Source: Chloroflexota bacterium | GTDB taxonomy: Bacteria > Chloroflexota > Anaerolineae > B4-G1 | NCBI GenBank assembly: GCA_003648125.1 | Contig: QMOE01000195.1 | Location: 1 to 5,520, forward strand | Length of the DNA: 5,520 nt | Direction: 5' to 3' | Shown: in pieces, positions 5,339 through 5,520 of the stretch | How the letters are laid out: the number at the start of each line of letters is the position of its first letter | Numbering within the stretch: position 1 is the stretch's first letter | Position numbers and translations under genes: made by a program | The notes under the pieces: generated by a model | The model's database searches: none | What the model was told of the DNA's origin: nothing | The model's input: only the letters and a program-made list of their open reading frames with translations

Positions 5339-5520
5339 ATGCCTACAATCGAACGCAGCTTTTCCGTCCAAGCTCAACGGGAACAGGTCTTTGCTTTCCT
5401 GGCGGACCACGCCAACGACGTTCAATGGCTGCCGGGATTGGTGGACGCGCGCAACTTTACCGGCGCGGGCACCGACTACCGCTGGGAAGTAACTTACAAG
5501 ATGATTGGGCTGTCCTTTAA
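5339..5520 (+). CDS. SRPBCC / polyketide-cyclase-like protein, N-terminal part (cut by window end)
   Basis: The reading frame from ATG at 5339 stays open for 60 codons to the window edge. AAGGAGA (5327-5333) lies five bases upstream, an excellent ribosome binding site that fixes the start. The visible sequence MPTIERSFSVQAQREQVFAF, then LADHANDVQWLPGLVDA and a strand-rich TGAGTDYRWEVTYKMIG, fits the opening of SRPBCC (START-like, polyketide cyclase/dehydrase) proteins. In these a first beta strand and two short helices precede a large curved sheet that forms a hydrophobic ligand pocket. The ligand cannot be predicted. The gene lies 46 bases after the NTPase gene on the same strand, with a palindrome in between, so co-transcription is possible but not shown. 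Confidence 0.8.
   Translation, partial: MPTIERSFSVQAQREQVFAFLADHANDVQWLPGLVDARNFTGAGTDYRWEVTYKMIGLSF

Overview
The window looks like a stretch of chromosome from an uncultured or environmental bacterium, most plausibly a Chloroflexota (Anaerolineae-like) lineage. That assignment is an inference from three things. The long protein joins a TolB-like WSPDG propeller, a Pro/Thr linker and a peptidase-like tail. A short lipoprotein has a C-terminal FY...GW lobe. The intergenic palindromes are of kinds I associate with such genomes. No rRNA, tRNA, CRISPR array, transposase or phage gene is visible.

All recognised genes are on the + strand. Positions 1-353 hold no gene: they carry a composite palindromic repeat with perfect 34-bp arms (1-34 / 107-140) and two smaller hairpins. 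Next come two membrane-protein genes with good ribosome binding sites, likely one operon: an unrecognised four-helix protein (354-881) and a DUF3267-type putative zinc metalloprotease with HESIH (933-1520). A second palindromic element (1546-1670) separates them from a lipoprotein gene (1710-2756). A short GTGCCGGGCAC palindrome overlaps the lipoprotein stop codon and is followed by a good sigma70-type promoter (2777-2804). That promoter sits almost on top of the ATG of a 647-residue membrane-anchored protein (2813-4756), which carries a WSPDG-repeat propeller and a C-terminal domain resembling an M15 D,D-peptidase without its metal and catalytic residues. A THEP1-like nucleoside-triphosphatase (4762-5292, GTG start) follows 5 bases later and is probably translationally coupled. 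The same GTGCC palindrome recurs at its stop codon. The window ends in the first 60 codons of an SRPBCC/polyketide-cyclase-like protein (5339 onward).

The genes do not form one obvious pathway. The first half (354-2756) is visibly less GC-rich than 2813-4756, so the window may join blocks of different history at the repeats. The most notable observations are the apparently inactive M15-like domain on a TolB-like propeller, two genes with TATACT boxes 5-8 bases before the ATG and no Shine-Dalgarno (possible leaderless transcripts), and palindromes placed on stop codons.
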